A DNA stretch of 64,000 bases from Dickeya fangzhongdai (GTDB lineage Bacteria; Pseudomonadota; Gammaproteobacteria; Enterobacterales; Enterobacteriaceae), in the NCBI RefSeq assembly GCF_002812485.1, contig NZ_CP025003.1, positions 3,472,001 through 3,536,000 of the forward strand, given 5' to 3'. The notes under the pieces are model-generated. The model saw nothing but the letters and a program-made list of their open reading frames with translations, ran no database searches and had not been told where the DNA came from. Every line of letters begins with the position of its first letter. Positions within the stretch are counted from its first letter, which is position 1. Positions 26,432-36,696 of the stretch are shown here, one piece after another. The position numbers were made by a program, and so were the translations under genes.

Positions 26432-27795
26432 CACAGCACCGCCTGCAACGACTGCATCACCTCGACAAACCGGGCGTCAACCTCCTCGTCCAGCGCGTGC
26501 CGTCCGTCTTCAATCACCGGTTTACCCGCCACCCACACATCACGGATCTGCTGGCGATCGCCGGCAAATAGCCAGCGGTTGAGCAGGCTGTCGTCAGCGA
26601 CGGCGCTTAACAGAGCGTCTTCGCGCAGCACCAGCCAGTCGGCGCGCCAGCCGACGCTCAGTTCACCGACCGGCACCCGGCAGGCCTGGGCGCCGCCCTG
26701 CAACGCCTGCGCGTACAACAGGCTGCCCACCGCCGGTTGCTGCGGCGTCACCACCCGGTTGCGACGGCGATCGCGTAGGCGCTGACCGTATTCCAGCCAG
26801 CGCAGCTCCTCCAGCACATTCAGCGACACATGGCTGTCGGAGCCGATGCCCCAGCGCCCGCCCTGCGCCACGTAACGGTCGAGCGGGAAAATACCGTCGC
26901 CGAGATTGGCTTCGGTGGTCGGGCACAATCCCGCCACCGCCAGGCTGCCGGCCAACCGGCTTAGTTCCTGCTCATCCAGATGGGTGGCGTGCACCAGACA
27001 CCAGCGGGCATCCACCGCGAAGCGGTTGAACAGCCACTGCACCGGGCGTTCGCCGCTCCAGCCCAGGCAATCGTCCACCTCTTTTTGCTGTTCGGCGATA
27101 TGGATATGCACCGGCAGGCTGCTGTCGCTGGCTTCCAGCACATCCTCCATCTGGTTGTGGCTGACCGCGCGCAGCGAATGGAAACACAGCCCGTGATTGA
27201 GCAGCGGATAAGGCTGAATCAGCGCCGCCAGCGTTTCCTGCTGACTCAGGTAGTGATCCACATCCTGAATAAAACGCGCTTGCCCCGGATGCGGCGGCTG
27301 CGCGCCGAATCCGCTGTAGCTGTAAAGCACCGGCAGCAGAGTCTGGCCGATGCCGACCCGCTGCGCCGCCGCCAGCAGATGACGCAGCATGTCGTGCTGG
27401 CGGTACGGCTTGCCGTGCGGGTCATGGTGCAGGTAGTGAAATTCAGCCACCTGACTGTAACCGCCCTTGAGCATATCGATATACAACCGGGTGGCGATCA
27501 CCCCCACCTGCTCCGGCGTCAGGTTCGCGACCATGCGGTACATCAGGTCGCGCCAGGTCCAGAAGCTGTCCTGCGCGTTGCCCGCGACCTCCGCCAGCCC
27601 GGCCATCGCGCGCTGGAAAGCGTGCGAATGCAGGTTAACCATCGTCGGCAACACAATGCCCGGCAGACGTTGTGCGCCTTCCGGCGTCGCATCCGGCGTC
27701 ACGGACTGCAGGCAACCCAGTTCATCCACTTCCAGACGCACATTGCGCGCCATTCCCTGCGGCAGCAACGCGCGCGCGGCAAAATAAACGGACAT
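26431..27795 (-). CDS. hutF: N-formimidoyl-L-glutamate deiminase
   Basis: A 454-residue amidohydrolase. Metal ligands: LHSHAFQRAMAG (HxH), H in LHHDPHGKPYRQHDML region and HIHIAEQQKEV, and GSDSHVSLNVLEELRWLEYGQRL with the catalytic Asp. It converts formiminoglutamate to N-formylglutamate and ammonia. The start at 27795 has AGGA upstream; longer frame codons upstream cross the operator. Together with HutG it marks the five-step variant of histidine degradation instead of the formiminoglutamase variant. Confidence 0.95.
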   Translation of the reverse strand: MSVYFAARALLPQGMARNVRLEVDELGCLQSVTPDATPEGAQRLPGIVLPTMVNLHSHAFQRAMAGLAEVAGNAQDSFWTWRDLMYRMVANLTPEQVGVIATRLYIDMLKGGYSQVAEFHYLHHDPHGKPYRQHDMLRHLLAAAQRVGIGQTLLPVLYSYSGFGAQPPHPGQARFIQDVDHYLSQQETLAALIQPYPLLNHGLCFHSLRAVSHNQMEDVLEASDSSLPVHIHIAEQQKEVDDCLGWSGERPVQWLFNRFAVDARWCLVHATHLDEQELSRLAGSLAVAGLCPTTEANLGDGIFPLDRYVAQGGRWGIGSDSHVSLNVLEELRWLEYGQRLRDRRRNRVVTPQQPAVGSLLYAQALQGGAQACRVPVGELSVGWRADWLVLREDALLSAVADDSLLNRWLFAGDRQQIRDVWVAGKPVIEDGRHALDEEVDARFVEVMQSLQAVL

Positions 27796-27847
27796 AGCGA
27801 AATCCTGTCGGTGATTATCGTTGATAACATTGTTCATTGATAACGAA

Positions 27848-27867
27848 TGTATAGACATATCTATACA
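27848..27867. promoter_or_regulatory. HutC-like double operator in front of hutFD
   Basis: TGTATAGACA at 27849-27858 and TCTATACA at 27860-27867 form a near-palindrome of about 20 bp, about 53 bp upstream of the hutF start. It is the only site in the window with two close half-site pairs. The intergenic region to hutI (249 bp) carries this site and the next one, one for each divergent operon. Confidence 0.75.
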
Positions 27868-28006
27868 CCAAAGTCGGCAGCACATGACATAAGGCTTTTT
27901 TATTTCGCCGCAGAAACCGGTTAACAGCCGATACTGTGACGGAGAAAGTGAATAAGAAATTCCTATTCCGTCACAGCTTGCTGAAATCCTGCGGTGGGGC
28001 GTATAA

Positions 28007-28028
28007 CTTGTCTATACAAGACTATAAC
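28007..28028 (+). promoter_or_regulatory. HutC-like operator and promoter of hutIG
   Basis: CTTGTCTATACAAG (28007-28020) is directly followed by ACTATAAC, where TATAAC may be a -10 box. The same composite occurs in front of the NitT/TauT-type operon. The hutI start lies 24 bp downstream of the operator. Confidence 0.8.
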
Positions 28029-28044
28029 AGCAAGAGGGAACAGG

Positions 28045-29259
28045 ATGACGATAGTCTGTGACAGTCTGTGGCTGGGCGCCGATCTGGTTACCTTGCGCGG
28101 CGGCCGCTATCAGGTGATTGAGGATGGCGCGCTGGCCGTTACCGACGGCCGCATCGTCTGGCTGGGTGCGCGGCAAGCCTTGCCTGCTATCGCGCCGTCG
28201 CGCGTCACCGATTTTGGCGGCGGCATCATTACGCCCGGTTTTATCGACTGCCATACCCATCTGGTGTTTGGCGGCGATCGCAGCGGTGAATTCGAGCAGC
28301 GCCTCAACGGCGTCAGCTATGCCGATATCGCCGCGGCGGGCGGCGGCATTCTCGCCACCGTCAACGCTACCCGGCAGGCGGACCACGACAGCCTGTTCGC
28401 CTCGGCGCTCGCACGCTTGCGGCCGTTACTGGCCGAAGGCGTCACCACGCTGGAGATCAAATCCGGCTACGGGCTGGATGTGAACAGCGAACTGAAAATG
28501 CTGCGGGTGATCCGCGCGCTGGGCAGGCAACAACCGGTGCAGATCGTCTCGACCTGTCTGGCCGCCCACGCCATCCCGCCGGAGTTCCGGCAGCAACCGG
28601 AGGCGTGGATCGATCTCGTCTGCCGCGAACTGCTGCCGGCGGTGGTCAGCGAAGGGCTGGCCGACGCCGTCGATGCCTTCTGCGAGCATCTGGCGTTCAG
28701 CCCGGCGCAGGTAGAGCGGCTGTTTCAGGCGGCGCAAACGCATAAACTGCCGGTCAAACTGCATGCCGAGCAGTTATCGTCGTTGCATGGCAGCGCGCTT
28801 GCCGCACGCTTTCAGGCGTTGTCCGCCGACCATCTGGAATACGCCACCGAGCAGGATGTGGCGGCAATGGCGGCGGCAGGTACCGTCGCGGTGCTGTTGC
28901 CCGGCGCCTATTATCTGCTGCGGGAAACGCAATGCCCGCCGGTCGAGCAATTTCGCCGCTACGGCGTGCCGATGGCGATCGCCAGCGACTGCAACCCCGG
29001 CACCTCGCCCGCGCTGTCGCTGCGGCTGATGCTGAACATGGCCTGCACCCTGTTTCGACTGACGCCGGAAGAAGCGCTGGCCGGAGTAACGTTGCACGCC
29101 GCCCGCGCGCTGGGGCTGGAGCAGAGCCACGGCTCGCTGGAAACCGGCAAGGTGGCGGATTTCGTACACTGGCCGCTGGCGCGCCCGGCGGAACTGGTTT
29201 ACTGGCTGGGCGGTCAACTGCCCTGCACTACGATTTTTCGCGGAGAACAACGCCCATGA
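28045..29259 (+). CDS. hutI: Imidazolonepropionase
   Basis: A 404-residue amidohydrolase. It opens the ring of 4-imidazolone-5-propionate to N-formimidoyl-L-glutamate, step 3 of histidine degradation. Motifs: [18 protein letters not shown] near residue 70, [15 protein letters not shown] near 240, and [22 protein letters not shown] near 320. Start at 28045 (AGGAAC..AGG upstream); earlier in-frame codons cross the operator. It overlaps hutG by 4 bp (ATGA) and forms a two-gene operon. Confidence 0.96.
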   Translation: MTIVCDSLWLGADLVTLRGGRYQVIEDGALAVTDGRIVWLGARQALPAIAPSRVTDFGGGIITPGFIDCHTHLVFGGDRSGEFEQRLNGVSYADIAAAGGGILATVNATRQADHDSLFASALARLRPLLAEGVTTLEIKSGYGLDVNSELKMLRVIRALGRQQPVQIVSTCLAAHAIPPEFRQQPEAWIDLVCRELLPAVVSEGLADAVDAFCEHLAFSPAQVERLFQAAQTHKLPVKLHAEQLSSLHGSALAARFQALSADHLEYATEQDVAAMAAAGTVAVLLPGAYYLLRETQCPPVEQFRRYGVPMAIASDCNPGTSPALSLRLMLNMACTLFRLTPEEALAGVTLHAARALGLEQSHGSLETGKVADFVHWPLARPAELVYWLGGQLPCTTIFRGEQRP

Positions 29260-30056
29260 CCCCGTTTACCTTTATCGAGGGCGACAGCCCGCTGCTGCTC
29301 AGCATTCCCCACGCCGGCACCGACCTGACGCCGGAGGTGGCCGACGGGCTCAGCCCGGCCGCGCGGCCGCTGTCGGATACCGACTGGCATATCCCGCAAC
29401 TGTACGATTTCGCCCGCGGGCTGGGTGCCAGCGTGCTGGCGGCCAACTATTCGCGTTTTGTCATCGACCTGAACCGTCCGGCCGACGATCAGCCGCTGTA
29501 TACCACCGCCACCACCGGCCTGTTTCCGGACGTACTGTTCGACGGCACCCCGGCATTCCTGGCCGACCGCGCGCCGTCGGAAACAGTGCGTGCCGGTTAT
29601 CTGCGCGATATCTGGCAGCCTTATCATCAGCAAATCCAGCAGCAACTGGCGCGTATCAAGCAGCGCCACGGCTATGCGCTGCTGTTCGACGCCCACTCCA
29701 TCGCTTCACGTATTCCACGTTTGTTTGACGGCCAACTGCCGGATTTGAACCTCGGCACCAATGGCGGTCTCAGCAGCGCGCCCGAAATCGAAGCCGCGCT
29801 GCTGGAGGCGTGTCAGTCACAGTACCACTGGAGCTGGGTACTGAACGGCCGATTCCGCGGCGGCTATATCACCCGAGCCTACGGCCAGCCGGAGCAGCAT
29901 CAGTATGCGCTGCAGTTGGAACTGGCGCAGTGCAACTATATGAGCGAACAGGCGCCGTTCGCCTGGCAACCGGCCAAAGCGCGGGAACTGCAACCGATGC
30001 TGGAACGCATCGTGCGTACCTTTATGGACACGGCGGCCAGGCTGCATCACGGCTGA
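29256..30056 (+). CDS. hutG: N-formylglutamate deformylase
   Basis: A 266-residue enzyme of the N-formylglutamate amidohydrolase family: [13 protein letters not shown] near the start, [30 protein letters not shown] and [18 protein letters not shown] with likely zinc ligands, and [25 protein letters not shown] near the end. It releases glutamate and formate, the last step. A longer ORF from 28932 is only an extension inside hutI. Convergent with the chemoreceptor gene, 11 bp apart. Confidence 0.95.
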   Translation: MTPFTFIEGDSPLLLSIPHAGTDLTPEVADGLSPAARPLSDTDWHIPQLYDFARGLGASVLAANYSRFVIDLNRPADDQPLYTTATTGLFPDVLFDGTPAFLADRAPSETVRAGYLRDIWQPYHQQIQQQLARIKQRHGYALLFDAHSIASRIPRLFDGQLPDLNLGTNGGLSSAPEIEAALLEACQSQYHWSWVLNGRFRGGYITRAYGQPEQHQYALQLELAQCNYMSEQAPFAWQPAKARELQPMLERIVRTFMDTAARLHHG

Positions 30057-30067
30057 CCGCCGGTTTA

Positions 30068-32008
30068 TCACAGAGGCAGGCCCACCCGGGCATTACCGCT
30101 ATCGGCCACCACAAAGCGATCGACGGTTTCTTTCATGTCGCCGGCCTGCCTGTCGAGCAATTGGCTGGCGCTGGCCGCCTGCGACACCAGCGCCGCATTC
30201 TGCTGCGTCACCTGTTCCAGTTGATTCAGCGCCAGATGCACCTGATCCACGCCAAGCGACTGCTCCCGCGCCGCGGTGGCGATATCGCTGACAAAATCCC
30301 GCACCTGCGACGTACTGGTCATGATCTGCTTCATGGTTTCGCTGCTGCGCGTAACCAGCGTCACGCCTGCATGCACCTGGTCGATACTGCCGGAAATCAG
30401 CTCCCTGATACGCTGCGACTCGCCGGCGCTGCGCTGGGCGAGATTGCGCACCTCTGTCGCCACCACGGCAAACCCACGCCCTTGCTCGCCTGCCCGGGCC
30501 GCTTCCACCGACGCATTGAGCGCCAGCAGGTTGGTCTGAAACGCGATGGCGTCAATCGCCGCGGTGATTTGCGACATCTGCTCGCTGGACTGGCGAATCA
30601 GCGCCATCGTTTCACTGGCCTGCAATGTGACCTGATCGGCCACGCCAATCTGCTCTTCCATGATTTTCATCAGTTCCGACGCCTGAGCGGCGTAATCGGC
30701 AGTCTGTTTCACCGCCACGGTAATCTGTTCCATGCTGCTGGCGGTTTCCACCAGCGACGCCGCCTGTTCGTCGGTCCGCTGCGCCAGATCCTGATTACCC
30801 TGTGCGATTTCATTGCTGGCGCGCTCCACCAACCCGGCGCTCTGCTTAATGGTACACACCACATGTTCGATATTTTCCAGCGACCGGTTATAGGCCCGAT
30901 TCAACTGCGACAGTTCATCTTTACCCTGAACATCCAGCCGACACGTCAGGTCATTGCCCATTTCATCAATGGTTTTCAGCGTCGAGGTCAATTGCTGATA
31001 GACATTGCGCGCCACCAGCACCGCCAGCAGCAGCGCCAGCAACAACGCCGCCACCGCGCCGCCCAGATAACCGTACCCGCTCAGCCGGGCCTGTTTTTCC
31101 AGCGTGTCCGCCCAGCTCAGCAAATCCGTCGATGCCGCATCCTCAATGGCTTTCAACTGGTCGATGCGCTGTGTCTGCTGTGTGAACCATTCGTTGGCGT
31201 CAACCCCAAATCCTCCGGTCGCGGCTTTGGCAAACGCGGTATCGCGCATTTTCAGCGCCGGTTGCGCCGTCGCACTGCTCAGTGAGTCCTGCATACGCTG
31301 ACTGAGCGCCGGTTGGGCGAACTGATTGAAAGCATTGGTGTACGCGCTTTCCATGCCGACCAGTTGGCTGAAACGCTCGTACTGACCCGGCGCAAAACGA
31401 TCCACGGCGAACACTTCGGACAACAATGCGCGCATGATGCCCGCCTGTTCCTTGATATTCAGCACGTTGTAATAGGCCGCCACGCGGGTTACCAGCCCGC
31501 CATTCGTTACCAGGTGACTCATATCGCCCACCAGTGCGATAAGGTCGCTGACGTTGGCGGTGTACCACCCCACCACTTGCGACGTGGGCAGCGAGAAACC
31601 GTCTACCTGAGCGCGCAGCGAGGAGAGTGTTTGCAGGCGCTCCTGCAAACGGTTCAGACGCTGCGCGATACCCCCAGCGGAGCTGGATAAGGCCAGCGCG
31701 GACTGACTTTCCCACAACGCGGCTAATGCTTTATCGGTTTCAACACGCTGGGTTCGCAGCGGATCGGCGAATTTCTGCCCCTTGCTGCCGATGAAGCCGG
31801 AACTCATGCCGCGTTCGCGTTGCAGGGCGTGGGCGGCATTACCGGCCCGCTGCGCCAGTGACAGCAACTGGGAAAACTGCGCCATGTCCTGCTCCGTCTG
31901 ACGGCGCTCCAGCACGCCGCTGGCGGAGAACCACAGCAGAGCGACCAGTAGCGGCATTAACGCCAGAGCAAACTTGTAACGAATAGAAAGAGAGGATAAT
32001 CGAAGCAT
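30068..32008 (-). CDS. Methyl-accepting chemotaxis protein with NIT sensor domain
   Basis: A 646-residue receptor: N-terminal membrane segment (about 11-32), a periplasmic helical NIT (nitrate/nitrite sensing) domain at about 50-305 with [15 protein letters not shown] as a hallmark, a second membrane segment near 315-335 ([23 protein letters not shown]), a HAMP domain, and the signalling hairpin [41 protein letters not shown]-terminal pentapeptide for CheR binding is not obvious. It detects an external ligand and controls CheA in the inner membrane; the ligand may be nitrate/nitrite or an unrelated one. The gene converges on hutIG, but I see no HutC site in front of it. Confidence 0.93.
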   Translation of the reverse strand: MLRLSSLSIRYKFALALMPLLVALLWFSASGVLERRQTEQDMAQFSQLLSLAQRAGNAAHALQRERGMSSGFIGSKGQKFADPLRTQRVETDKALAALWESQSALALSSSAGGIAQRLNRLQERLQTLSSLRAQVDGFSLPTSQVVGWYTANVSDLIALVGDMSHLVTNGGLVTRVAAYYNVLNIKEQAGIMRALLSEVFAVDRFAPGQYERFSQLVGMESAYTNAFNQFAQPALSQRMQDSLSSATAQPALKMRDTAFAKAATGGFGVDANEWFTQQTQRIDQLKAIEDAASTDLLSWADTLEKQARLSGYGYLGGAVAALLLALLLAVLVARNVYQQLTSTLKTIDEMGNDLTCRLDVQGKDELSQLNRAYNRSLENIEHVVCTIKQSAGLVERASNEIAQGNQDLAQRTDEQAASLVETASSMEQITVAVKQTADYAAQASELMKIMEEQIGVADQVTLQASETMALIRQSSEQMSQITAAIDAIAFQTNLLALNASVEAARAGEQGRGFAVVATEVRNLAQRSAGESQRIRELISGSIDQVHAGVTLVTRSSETMKQIMTSTSQVRDFVSDIATAAREQSLGVDQVHLALNQLEQVTQQNAALVSQAASASQLLDRQAGDMKETVDRFVVADSGNARVGLPL

Positions 32009-32389
32009 GTACCGCCCCTTGTTTGATCCCGGGTGATCGCTTTATCCCGGGTAGTAGTTTGATCCCAGATATGCGTTGATGTCATCACGCCAGAAATAGT
32101 CAACACGAAAATTAATAATTCAATTTTCATCGTCCTTCGACACTGAAACTTTACTCCTCCTAAAGTGGTACATCGGCCTGGGAGAAATACACCGCAATAA
32201 TTTGTTCTTATAGATTGATATACCCCCGATTTACGCCAGAAAACCGTTAAACCGCGCCCATTCCTGAAGCGCTACGTCATTGACAAGCCAGACATCACAA
32301 TTAATCACCATACAACGCCTGACAGCCCGCGCCGCTTCTGCCAAAATAGGCGCATTCCCCCCGCATTGAAAATGATGGATTTTCTGTAC
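32009..32389. other. Intergenic region between chemoreceptor and folD
   Basis: About 380 bp. Near 32025-32070 the motif ATCCCGGG or ATCCCAG occurs three times about 20 bp apart in imperfect direct repeats. The remainder must carry both divergent promoters (MCP to the left, folD to the right); I find no convincing hexamers. Confidence 0.4.
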
Positions 32390-33259
32390 ATGGTTGCAAA
32401 AATTATTGATGGTAAAACGATTGCGCAGCAGGTAAAAGACGAAGTGGCCGTGCGCGTAAAACAACGACTGGCCGAAGGTAAACGCGCGCCGGGGCTGGCG
32501 GTCGTGCTGGTGGGCGACAACCCCGCCTCGCAGATTTATGTCGCCAGCAAACGCAAAGTCTGTGAGGAAGTCGGTTTCGTTTCCCGCTCCTACGACCTGC
32601 CGGCCACCACCACCGAGCCGGAACTGCTGGCGCTGATCGACGAACTGAACGCCGATGCCGCCATCGACGGTATTCTGGTTCAGTTGCCGTTGCCGGCGGG
32701 AATCGATAATACCAAGGTCATCGAGCGTATCGCGCCGGACAAAGATGTGGACGGTTTCCATCCGTATAACGTCGGCCGACTGTGCCAGCGCGCGCCGCTG
32801 CTGCGCCCCTGCACCCCGCGCGGCATCGTCACGCTGCTGGAGCGCTATGACGTCAACATGTTCGGCCTCAACGCCGTGGTGGTAGGCGCATCCAACATCG
32901 TCGGCCGCCCGATGAGCATGGAACTGCTGCTGGCGGGCTGCACCACTACCGTCACCCATCGCTTCACCAAAGACCTGCGTCATCACGTCGAACACGCCGA
33001 CCTGCTGGTCGTGGCCGTCGGCAAGCCAGGGTTCATTCCGGGCGAGTGGATCAAACCAGGCGCCATCGTGATTGACGTCGGCATCAACCGGCTGGAAAAC
33101 GGCAAAGTGGTAGGCGATGTGAAGTTTGACGAAGCCGCAGAGCGCGCCGCGTACATCACGCCGGTGCCGGGCGGCGTAGGGCCGATGACGGTCGCGACGC
33201 TAATTCAAAACACCTTGCAGGCCTGCGAGGAATACCACGACACAACGGCACAGGCGTAA
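32390..33259 (+). CDS. folD: Bifunctional methylenetetrahydrofolate dehydrogenase/cyclohydrolase
   Basis: A 289-residue FolD, near identical in pattern to the E. coli protein: [41 protein letters not shown] with the catalytic Lys of the YxxxK pair, [35 protein letters not shown], and [17 protein letters not shown]. It oxidises 5,10-methylene-THF and hydrolyses methenyl-THF. The start at 32390 matches the family N terminus; 8 further codons upstream are in frame but not conserved. ybcJ follows after 6 bp. Confidence 0.97.
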   Translation: MVAKIIDGKTIAQQVKDEVAVRVKQRLAEGKRAPGLAVVLVGDNPASQIYVASKRKVCEEVGFVSRSYDLPATTTEPELLALIDELNADAAIDGILVQLPLPAGIDNTKVIERIAPDKDVDGFHPYNVGRLCQRAPLLRPCTPRGIVTLLERYDVNMFGLNAVVVGASNIVGRPMSMELLLAGCTTTVTHRFTKDLRHHVEHADLLVVAVGKPGFIPGEWIKPGAIVIDVGINRLENGKVVGDVKFDEAAERAAYITPVPGGVGPMTVATLIQNTLQACEEYHDTTAQA

Positions 33260-33265
33260 TCCCCC

Positions 33266-33478
33266 ATGAACGTATTCCATCTGGACAAACACCCGCACGT
33301 GGAACTGTGCGACCTGCTGAAACTGCAAGGCTGGAGCGAAAGCGGCGCCGCCGCCAAGCAGGCGATTGCCGCCGGTGAAGTGACCGTCGACGGCCAGACC
33401 GAAACCCGCAAGCGCTGCAAGATCGTCGCGGGTCAGGTTGTGAGTTTTAACGGAGAGTCCGTTACCGTTCAGGCGTGA
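33266..33478 (+). CDS. ybcJ: YbcJ, S4-domain small RNA-binding protein
   Basis: A 70-residue protein with a short S4 RNA-binding motif (LCDLLKLQGWSESGAAAKQAIAAGEVTVDGQ, then RKRCKIVAGQVVSF). Sits immediately after folD as in E. coli and is probably co-transcribed with it. The function is thought to be RNA binding; its partner is unknown. Confidence 0.9.
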   Translation: MNVFHLDKHPHVELCDLLKLQGWSESGAAAKQAIAAGEVTVDGQTETRKRCKIVAGQVVSFNGESVTVQA

Positions 33479-33544
33479 CGCGCCGGTTTTCGTAACGACT
33501 TCATATCGTCGCAACCCAATGTCGTAGCAGTCCAACGATGAAAC

Positions 33545-33570
33545 AAGGCCCGGAAAAACCGGGCCTTTTC
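33545..33570. terminator. folD-ybcJ bidirectional terminator
   Basis: A perfect 8-bp stem AGGCCCGG / CCGGGCCT with a 5-nt A-loop and TTTTC after it, AAACAA before it. Confidence 0.85.
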
Positions 33571-33599
33571 TATTGGAGGAACGCCGTCTGGCGAACCGT

Positions 33600-33652
33600 G
33601 ATTATTTACGACGCCAGGATTATTTGCGACGCCAGGATTATTTGCGACGCCA
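33600..33652. repeat. Triplicated 18-bp unit copying the cysS 3' end
   Basis: Units at 33600-33617, 33618-33635 and 33636-33652. On the cysS strand each holds TGGCGTCGCAAATAA (or CGT for CGC once), that is Trp-Arg-Arg-Lys-stop. Unit 3 (33636-33652) contains the true cysS stop; units 1 and 2 lie downstream. Confidence 0.85.
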
Positions 33653-35023
33653 AATAGTGCCCTGCGGGCCGTCTTCCAGCACGATGCCCATTTCCGTCAG
33701 CCGGTTGCGCGCCGCATCGGCCAGCGCCCAGTCTTTGGACTGACGGGCATCGTTGCGCTGTTTGATCAGGGCTTCGATTTCCTGCACTTCGCCGTCATCG
33801 GCCTGCGCGCCGCTTTGCAAAAACAGCTCCGGATCCCGCTCCAGCAGCCCCAGTACGCCAGCCAGCTTACGCAACGCTGCCGCCAGACCGTTGGCCGCCG
33901 CCGCATCTTCCGCTTTCAGGCGGTTAACCTCGCGGGCCATGTCGAACAGCACCGAGTAGGCTTCCGGCGTATTAAAGTCATCGCTCATCGCGTCGCGGAA
34001 ACGGCTTTCGAAGTCATCGCCCCCCGCCGCCGGTGCGGCGGCATCGGTGCCGCGCAGCGCGGTGTACAGGCGTTCCAGCGAGGCGCGCGCCTGTTTGAGG
34101 TTTTCTTCCGTGTAATTCAGTTGGCTACGATAGTGGCCGGAAATCAGGAAATAGCGGATGGTTTCGGCATCGTAGTGCGTCAGCACATCGCGCATGGTGA
34201 AGAAGTTGTTCAGCGACTTGGACATCTTCTCCCGATCGACCATCACCATGCCGGTATGCATCCAGTAATTCACATAATCGCCGCCGTGCGCGCAGGTAGA
34301 CTGGGCAATTTCGTTTTCGTGGTGCGGAAACATCAGGTCGGACCCGCCGCCATGAATGTCGAAATGCTCACCCAACTGCTTGCAGTTCATCGCCGAGCAC
34401 TCAATGTGCCAGCCCGGACGGCCATTACCCCACGGCGACGGCCAGCTCGGTTCGCCCGCTTTGGACATTTTCCACAGCACGAAGTCCATCGGGTTGCGTT
34501 TCACCTCGGTGATTTCCACCCGCGCCCCGGCTTTCAGTTGCTCCAGGTCCTGGCGAGACAGCGCGCCGTAACCCGGCGCGGTATCCACCGAAAACATCAC
34601 GTCGCCGTTATCCGCCACGTAAGCGTGACGACGGGCGATCAATTTTTCCACCAGCTCAATGATTTCCGCCATGTAATGCGTCGCGCGGGGCTCTTCATCC
34701 GGGCGCTGGATATTCAGCGCATCGAAGTCGGTATGCATTTCACCGATCATGCGATCGGTCAGTTGCGTGATGGTTTCGCCGTTTTCCGTCGCACGTTTGA
34801 TGATCTTGTCGTCAATATCGGTGATATTGCGCACATATTTTACGTCGTAACCCAGATAGCGCAGGTAGCGCGCCACCACGTCAAATGCCACAAACGTCCG
34901 CCCATGACCGATATGACACAGGTCGTAAACGGTTATCCCGCACACATACATGCCAACCTTGCCAGCGTGGATGGGTTTGAATTCCTCTTTTTGACGACTC
35001 AGGGTATTAAAGATCTTTAGCAT
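33638..35023 (-). CDS. cysS: Cysteinyl-tRNA synthetase
   Basis: A 461-residue class I synthetase. HIGH-type motif in [23 protein letters not shown], zinc ligands (Cys in VCGITVYD and [30 protein letters not shown]), KMSKS motif in [18 protein letters not shown]. It charges tRNA-Cys. The open frame reaches 35221 through a repeat; the start at 35023 ([15 protein letters not shown]) matches the family. The C terminus reads GTIWRRK, and its last 15 bases are copied twice more just downstream. Confidence 0.97.
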   Translation of the reverse strand: MLKIFNTLSRQKEEFKPIHAGKVGMYVCGITVYDLCHIGHGRTFVAFDVVARYLRYLGYDVKYVRNITDIDDKIIKRATENGETITQLTDRMIGEMHTDFDALNIQRPDEEPRATHYMAEIIELVEKLIARRHAYVADNGDVMFSVDTAPGYGALSRQDLEQLKAGARVEITEVKRNPMDFVLWKMSKAGEPSWPSPWGNGRPGWHIECSAMNCKQLGEHFDIHGGGSDLMFPHHENEIAQSTCAHGGDYVNYWMHTGMVMVDREKMSKSLNNFFTMRDVLTHYDAETIRYFLISGHYRSQLNYTEENLKQARASLERLYTALRGTDAAAPAAGGDDFESRFRDAMSDDFNTPEAYSVLFDMAREVNRLKAEDAAAANGLAAALRKLAGVLGLLERDPELFLQSGAQADDGEVQEIEALIKQRNDARQSKDWALADAARNRLTEMGIVLEDGPQGTIWRRK

Positions 35024-35260
35024 CAGGGCATTCCATGGTGTTCGCAGGAGATGTGCATCGTTGTCTGCGGTACGCGTAATAAAGTCGGTTTTTATCCGGT
35101 TTTCGGACGTAGAGCCTATCTCAATAGGCGTCATTGGCGCAGCCAGTTTGGACTCGGACAGCGCGGAGAAACCGGAGCGTACACGTAGTACGTGAGGATT
35201 TCGAGCACTGCCCAGGGCCAAAATGGCAAGTAAAATAGCCTAATTGGGATAGGCTTTTAG
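35024..35260. repeat. Intergenic palindromic repeat upstream of cysS
   Basis: The left arm AGCCTATCTCAATAGGC (35113-35129) and the right arm AGCCTAATTGGGATAGGCT (35238-35256) are imperfect inverted repeats around about 110 bp of GC-rich DNA. The interior segment TACGTGAGGATTTCGAGCACTG is partly repeated at about 44035-44057. The cysS reading frame runs into it only because the repeat lacks stops. Element span is about 35111-35260. Confidence 0.65.
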
Positions 35261-35358
35261 CTGCGTATTGAAACCTGAACCCTGCCCTATTGCAAGCGGG
35301 TGAGCCTAATATTAGGCATCCCCTGCGGTTTCGCGTCCTGAGCGGCCCCTAAACGCAC

Positions 35359-35382
35359 AAACCCGGCGATATCGCCGGGTTT
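35359..35382. terminator. Perfect palindromic terminator after the doxX gene
   Basis: AAACCCGGCGAT / ATCGCCGGGTTT is a perfect 24-bp palindrome downstream of the minus-strand doxX stop at 35431; AAACCC..GGGTTT gives short A and T runs on both strands. The remainder of 35261-35430 has no feature. Confidence 0.65.
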
Positions 35383-35430
35383 GCTTGGCTGCCAGTCGCA
35401 GCCGGATAAATCCGTTACCGTATATCCAGC

Positions 35431-35853
35431 TTAGCGCCAGCGCGGGTCACTCATTACGGAATATTTGCCGCTGCCCAGCAACGCAATCACGATACCGGCA
35501 AAGAAATAGACCGCAACGCCTTCCGCGCCCCATGCGCCGGTTTTTTCCAGCATGAACAACGCCTGCGGCTCAGCCAGCAGCAGCGCCACCACCATGGTGG
35601 ACGAGAAGATCAGCGCGGCCGGACGGGTCAGGATGCCGAGAATCATCAGTACCGGCATCAACACTTCCCCCATGAACACGCCATAGGCGATAAACCCAGG
35701 CAGGCCGTGAGCCGCCAGCATCCCCTGAATACCACCGACGCCGGCGATTAGCTTATGAACACCGTGGAACAGCATCAAAATACTGAATGACAGTCGCAAA
35801 ACCAGCTTGCCGCAATCCGGTTTGTCTAACAGCTGATTAATCCGGTCCAACAT
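35431..35853 (-). CDS. DoxX family inner-membrane protein
   Basis: A 140-residue protein with four hydrophobic segments (about 20-35, 53-75, 80-98, 108-128) and the family pattern RLSFSILMLFHGVHKLIAGVGG, followed by GEVLMPVLMILGILTRPAALIFSSTM. DoxX proteins are small membrane proteins linked to sulfur or redox metabolism in other organisms; no activity is established here. Single gene with its own terminator. Confidence 0.85.
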   Translation of the reverse strand: MLDRINQLLDKPDCGKLVLRLSFSILMLFHGVHKLIAGVGGIQGMLAAHGLPGFIAYGVFMGEVLMPVLMILGILTRPAALIFSSTMVVALLLAEPQALFMLEKTGAWGAEGVAVYFFAGIVIALLGSGKYSVMSDPRWR

Positions 35854-36191
35854 AATTTACCTACCTGTATGATTATTGAGTGAGCAACGTGTTAACGAGA
35901 GTGACTATCAACTACAACAAGGATAAGTTTAGAAAGTAAAAAAACATATCAAAATGAAACCAGTTATTGATTTAGCGCAACAAAAATATATTTCAAATAA
36001 ACTCAACTAAATACCGAGAATCAATGAGTTTATTTGAAAGATTTTCCATGCCTGTCTCCACATTTCTCCGCCGGCTTCTCCCCTGTGCTGACTCAGCCAT
36101 TCACTTATGTTATAAGAGCGCTCTTGGCGACTTGGCGCCTCGGTGAATATCTCTCATCATTCTGTGTACTATGGCTAAGTAAGGTTCATCT
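35854..36191. other. Intergenic region between doxX and ppiB
   Basis: About 340 bp, AT-rich from 35920 to 36040. It carries both divergent promoters. A dyad GAGCGCTC lies at 36117-36124 just before ppiB. AAGGTTC precedes the ppiB start. No coding capacity. Confidence 0.4.
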
Positions 36192-36686
36192 ATGATTACG
36201 TTTCATACCAACCACGGCGACATCGTCATCAATACCTTCCCGGAAAAAGCACCGGTTACCGTGGAAAACTTCCTGAACTACTGCCGCAGCGGTTTTTACG
36301 ATAACACCATCTTTCACCGTGTGATCAACGGCTTCATGATCCAGGGCGGCGGCTTCGAACCCGGCATGAACCAGAAAGACACCAACGCGCCGATCAAGAA
36401 CGAAGCCAACAACGGTCTGGGCAACAACCGTGGCACGCTGGCTATGGCCCGCACCAATGATCCGCATTCAGCGACCGCCCAGTTCTTCATCAACGTGGTG
36501 GACAACGACTTCCTGAATTTCAAATCTGAAAGCGTAAACGGCTGGGGTTACTGCGTGTTCGCCGAAGTGGCGGAAGGCATGGACGTGGTCGACAAGATCA
36601 AGGCTGTGTCCACCGGCCGCAGCGGTATGCATCAGGATGTACCGAAAGAAGACGTAGTCGTTACCAGCGTAACCGTCAGCGAGTAA
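36192..36686 (+). CDS. ppiB: Peptidyl-prolyl cis-trans isomerase B (cyclophilin)
   Basis: A 164-residue cyclophilin without a signal peptide, so cytoplasmic. Active-site segments [18 protein letters not shown] (catalytic Arg), [17 protein letters not shown] and [20 protein letters not shown] are intact. It speeds proline isomerisation during folding. lpxH follows after 10 bp, as in E. coli. Confidence 0.97.
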   Translation: MITFHTNHGDIVINTFPEKAPVTVENFLNYCRSGFYDNTIFHRVINGFMIQGGGFEPGMNQKDTNAPIKNEANNGLGNNRGTLAMARTNDPHSATAQFFINVVDNDFLNFKSESVNGWGYCVFAEVAEGMDVVDKIKAVSTGRSGMHQDVPKEDVVVTSVTVSE

Positions 36687-36696
36687 CGCCGGCTGC

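Noticed and set aside
29810..31285. 491-codon plus-strand ORF overlapping hutG and the chemoreceptor
   Set aside because: Its frame crosses two real genes in other frames; no domain.
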